In this document: in pieces, positions 4,315 through 5,954 of the stretch | How positions within the stretch are numbered: position 1 is the first letter of the stretch | How the letters are laid out: every line of letters starts with the position of its first letter | Origin: CAZLLV01 sp964560325 | GTDB lineage: Bacteria > Acidobacteriota > Thermoanaerobaculia > Multivoradales > DATKCC01 | Reading direction: 5' to 3' | Length of the DNA: 5,954 nt | Assembly: GCA_964560325.1 (NCBI GenBank) | Contig: CAZLLV010000460.1 | Location: 1-5,954 of the forward strand | Position numbers and translations under genes: made by a program | The notes under the pieces: model-generated | What the model saw: only the letters and a program-made list of their open reading frames with translations | Databases searched by the model: none | Told to the model about the DNA's origin: nothing

Positions 4315-5954
4315 TCAGTCGAGCTCGCCGCGGCGGGCGCGGTCGAGGATGCGGTCGGCGGTGCGGAAGGCGTTGGCGAAGATGGTGAGCGTCGGCGCCG
4401 CCCCGCCCGAGGTCGGCATGAAGGAGCCGTCGACGACGTAGAGGTTCGGGACTCCGTGCACCCGGCACTCCGGGTCGAGCACCGAAGCTCCGGGGTCCTC
4501 CCCCGCCCGGCAGGTACCGTGAACGAGGTACGACGAGGTGCCGCCGACGACGTGGAAGCCGACCTCCGCCGCGCCCAGGTCGGAGAGCACCTCGAGCCCG
4601 CGCTCACCGACCCAGCGGCCGGCCGCCCGGTGGTGGGCGGGCACGTCGAGGTGGATGCGCGCCGCCGGCAGGCCCCAGCGGTCGCGCGCCTCCGGGTCGA
4701 GCTCGACGTAGGTGCCGGCGTTGGGCAGGAAGTCGTGGAAGACCTCGATCTCGATCGTCCTCTCGCGCTCGTAGTGGCCGCGGAGGCGCTCGGCGAGCTC
4801 CTCGCCCCAGGCGATCCCCAGGCCGCCGGTCCCCGGTCCCGGCGCGTGCGCCAGCCGCACCGCCTCCTCGATCGCCCGCGGCTCGGCGAGGCCGAAGCGG
4901 AGCAGCCCCCCTTTCGGCAGGTCGGAGACCCCTTCCGGCAGCAGGTAGTGGTCGGCGACCGTGCGGTCGAGGAAGGGGTGGCGGACCCCGAGCGGCAGGC
5001 CGGGAAGATCGGCGGGGCGGAAGCGCCCCCAGCCCATCGTCGTGCCGTGGAACTGGAGGTGGCGGCCGACCAGGCCGTTCCCGTTGCCCAGGCCGCCGGG
5101 GAAGCCGGGGGACCGGGAGAGGAGGAGCAGGCGGGCCGACTCGACCGCCGAGCACGAGACGCAGACGATCCGCGCGCGCTCGCGGTGCTCGGCACCCTCC
5201 TCGTCGATCCACACGCAGCCGTCGGCCCGGCCGTCCGCCGCCATCGTGACCTCACGCACCATCGCCCGGTCGACGACCTCGCAGCGGCCGGTCGCGATCG
5301 CGCGCGGCAGGAGCGCCTCCAGGCTTCCCCCGCGCGCGCCGGTCGGGCAGCCGAGCCCGTCGCACAGGTCGCAGAAGTCGCACGCCGGCCGGCCGCCGTA
5401 GGGGCGGGAGTTGATGCCGCGCGGGGTCGGGAAGGGGTGGAGGCCGCGGGCGCGGCAGGCCGCCTCCAGGTGGCCGGTGAGCGGGTGCGCCGCGAGCGGC
5501 GGCATCGGGTAGGGCCCCGAGCGCGGCAGCTCGTGCGGGTGGGCACCGGCGAGCCCGGAGACGCCGACCTCCCGCTCCGCCCGCAGGTAGTACGGCTCCA
5601 GCTCGTCGTAGCCGTACGGCCAGTCGGCGACCTCCTCGTGGGGGCCGAAGCGGCTCCGCATCCGGAAGTCGTCGGGCGCGAAGCGGTAGAGGTAGGCACC
5701 CATGTGGACGGTGCCGCCGCCGACGCAGCTCGCGGTCCAGCCGAGCATCGTCGGCAACGCCCGGTCGCTGCCGCGGGGGACCACGAGGTGCGGGTCGACG
5801 TCGCCGGAGGGGAAGAGGTGGCCGCGGCGCAGGTCGAGCTCGTCGTGGCGCGCGAAATCTTCGCGCGCCAGGTGGGGACCCTTTTCCAGGACCAGCACGT
5901 CGAGCCCGGCGCGCGCGAGCTCGAAGGCGACCGGGCCGCCGCCGGCGCCCGAGC
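4315..5954 (-). CDS. GMC-family FAD-dependent oxidoreductase (N-terminus beyond right edge)
   Basis: 545 residues are visible; only the first few to tens are missing. The visible part opens with SGAGGGPVAFELARAG and VLVLEKG, the Rossmann FAD-binding motif and the Glu that contacts the FAD ribose. Family landmarks follow in order: SCVGGGTVHMGAYLYR; RFAPDDFRMRSRFGP with WPYGYDELEPYYLRAEREVG; a CxxCxxCxxxxC cluster (Cys codons at complement of 5380-5382, 5371-5373, 5362-5364 and 5347-5349) then PTGARGGS; VSCSAVESARLLLLSRSPG; GLGNGNGLVGRHLQFHG; and the C-terminal block VLDPECRVHGVPNLYVVDGS, then FMPTSGGAAPTLTIFANAF. GMC enzymes oxidise alcohols, sugars or sterols with FAD. The closest pattern I recall is the gluconate 2-dehydrogenase/FAD-glucose-dehydrogenase-like bacterial branch, where a Cys cluster can hold Fe-S, but the substrate is unknown. 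Two active-site positions are atypical: Leu at the usual HxxGT His and Ala at the usual Asn before PT. Export cannot be judged without the N-terminus. The lipoprotein gene follows downstream. Confidence 0.94.
   Translation of the reverse strand, partial: SGAGGGPVAFELARAGLDVLVLEKGPHLAREDFARHDELDLRRGHLFPSGDVDPHLVVPRGSDRALPTMLGWTASCVGGGTVHMGAYLYRFAPDDFRMRSRFGPHEEVADWPYGYDELEPYYLRAEREVGVSGLAGAHPHELPRSGPYPMPPLAAHPLTGHLEAACRARGLHPFPTPRGINSRPYGGRPACDFCDLCDGLGCPTGARGGSLEALLPRAIATGRCEVVDRAMVREVTMAADGRADGCVWIDEEGAEHRERARIVCVSCSAVESARLLLLSRSPGFPGGLGNGNGLVGRHLQFHGTTMGWGRFRPADLPGLPLGVRHPFLDRTVADHYLLPEGVSDLPKGGLLRFGLAEPRAIEEAVRLAHAPGPGTGGLGIAWGEELAERLRGHYERERTIEIEVFHDFLPNAGTYVELDPEARDRWGLPAARIHLDVPAHHRAAGRWVGERGLEVLSDLGAAEVGFHVVGGTSSYLVHGTCRAGEDPGASVLDPECRVHGVPNLYVVDGSFMPTSGGAAPTLTIFANAFRTADRILDRARRGELD
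5846..5870. repeat. 11-bp perfect inverted repeat, 3-base spacer, inside the oxidoreductase gene
   Basis: TGGCGCGCGAA (5846-5856) and TTCGCGCGCCA (5860-5870) are exact reverse complements separated by ATC. They encode the LAREDFARH segment near the start of the protein, where Ala-Arg codons on both sides make GCG/CGC runs likely. It could form a very stable mRNA hairpin, but codon bias may explain it. Confidence 0.9.

Noticed and set aside
2895..4388. Long plus-strand open frame of about 497 codons opposite the lipoprotein gene
   Set aside because: It is composed of Arg/Val/Gly-rich low-complexity sequence, as expected for the antisense of a GC-rich gene, with no motif and no ribosome-binding site.
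2817..5699. A 960-codon open frame on the minus strand that could be read as one giant protein
   Set aside because: Only its last 464 codons, from the GTG at 4211, look like protein (signal peptide, ribosome-binding site). The upstream part is antisense-frame Arg/Ser/Pro-rich shadow over the oxidoreductase gene, which has real motifs in its own frame.
1..5954. tRNA, rRNA, CRISPR array, insertion sequence or attachment site
   Set aside because: No cloverleaf, regularly spaced repeats, transposase or integrase motifs, or paired terminal repeats were seen on either strand.

Overview
The window comes from a high-GC bacterium. Single 60-base lines counted by hand give about 72% G+C inside sucA (541-600) and about 82% inside the oxidoreductase gene (5401-5460). 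No gene here fixes the phylum. Acidobacteriota or Myxococcota would fit the composition, the E1 2-oxoglutarate dehydrogenase and the Cys-rich lipoprotein, but that is only an impression.

Layout: (1) 1-807 (+) is the C-terminal end of sucA, the E1 subunit of 2-oxoglutarate dehydrogenase, cut by the left edge. (2) 829-2765 (+) is a tight two-gene unit. It has a 404-aa nucleotidyltransferase-fold protein with a GS...SDID active site, then, overlapping by one base (TGATG), a 240-aa xylose-isomerase/endonuclease-IV-like TIM-barrel protein carrying an almost complete set of metal-ligand residues. Sampled lines of this unit are clearly lower in G+C (about 55-58%). No sucB follows sucA, so the pair looks like an accessory insertion. 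(3) A short convergent gap, 2766-2816, holds a 6-bp hairpin. (4) 2817-4211 (-) is a GTG-started Cys-rich predicted lipoprotein of unknown function. (5) A 103-bp spacer, 4212-4314, carries its Shine-Dalgarno site. (6) 4315-5954 (-) is a GMC-family FAD oxidoreductase whose first residues lie beyond the right edge. It has a CxxCxxCxxxxC cluster and unusual residues at the usual catalytic positions.

How the genes work together: the nucleotidyltransferase and TIM-barrel genes are almost certainly co-translated and probably act in one pathway. Their substrate cannot be read from the sequence, and this pair is the best candidate here for an undescribed system. The oxidoreductase and lipoprotein share a strand and may be co-transcribed, with the lipoprotein acting at the envelope. 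Nothing links them functionally to the + strand pair, which converges on them. No tRNA, rRNA, CRISPR array, transposase or integrase was seen.
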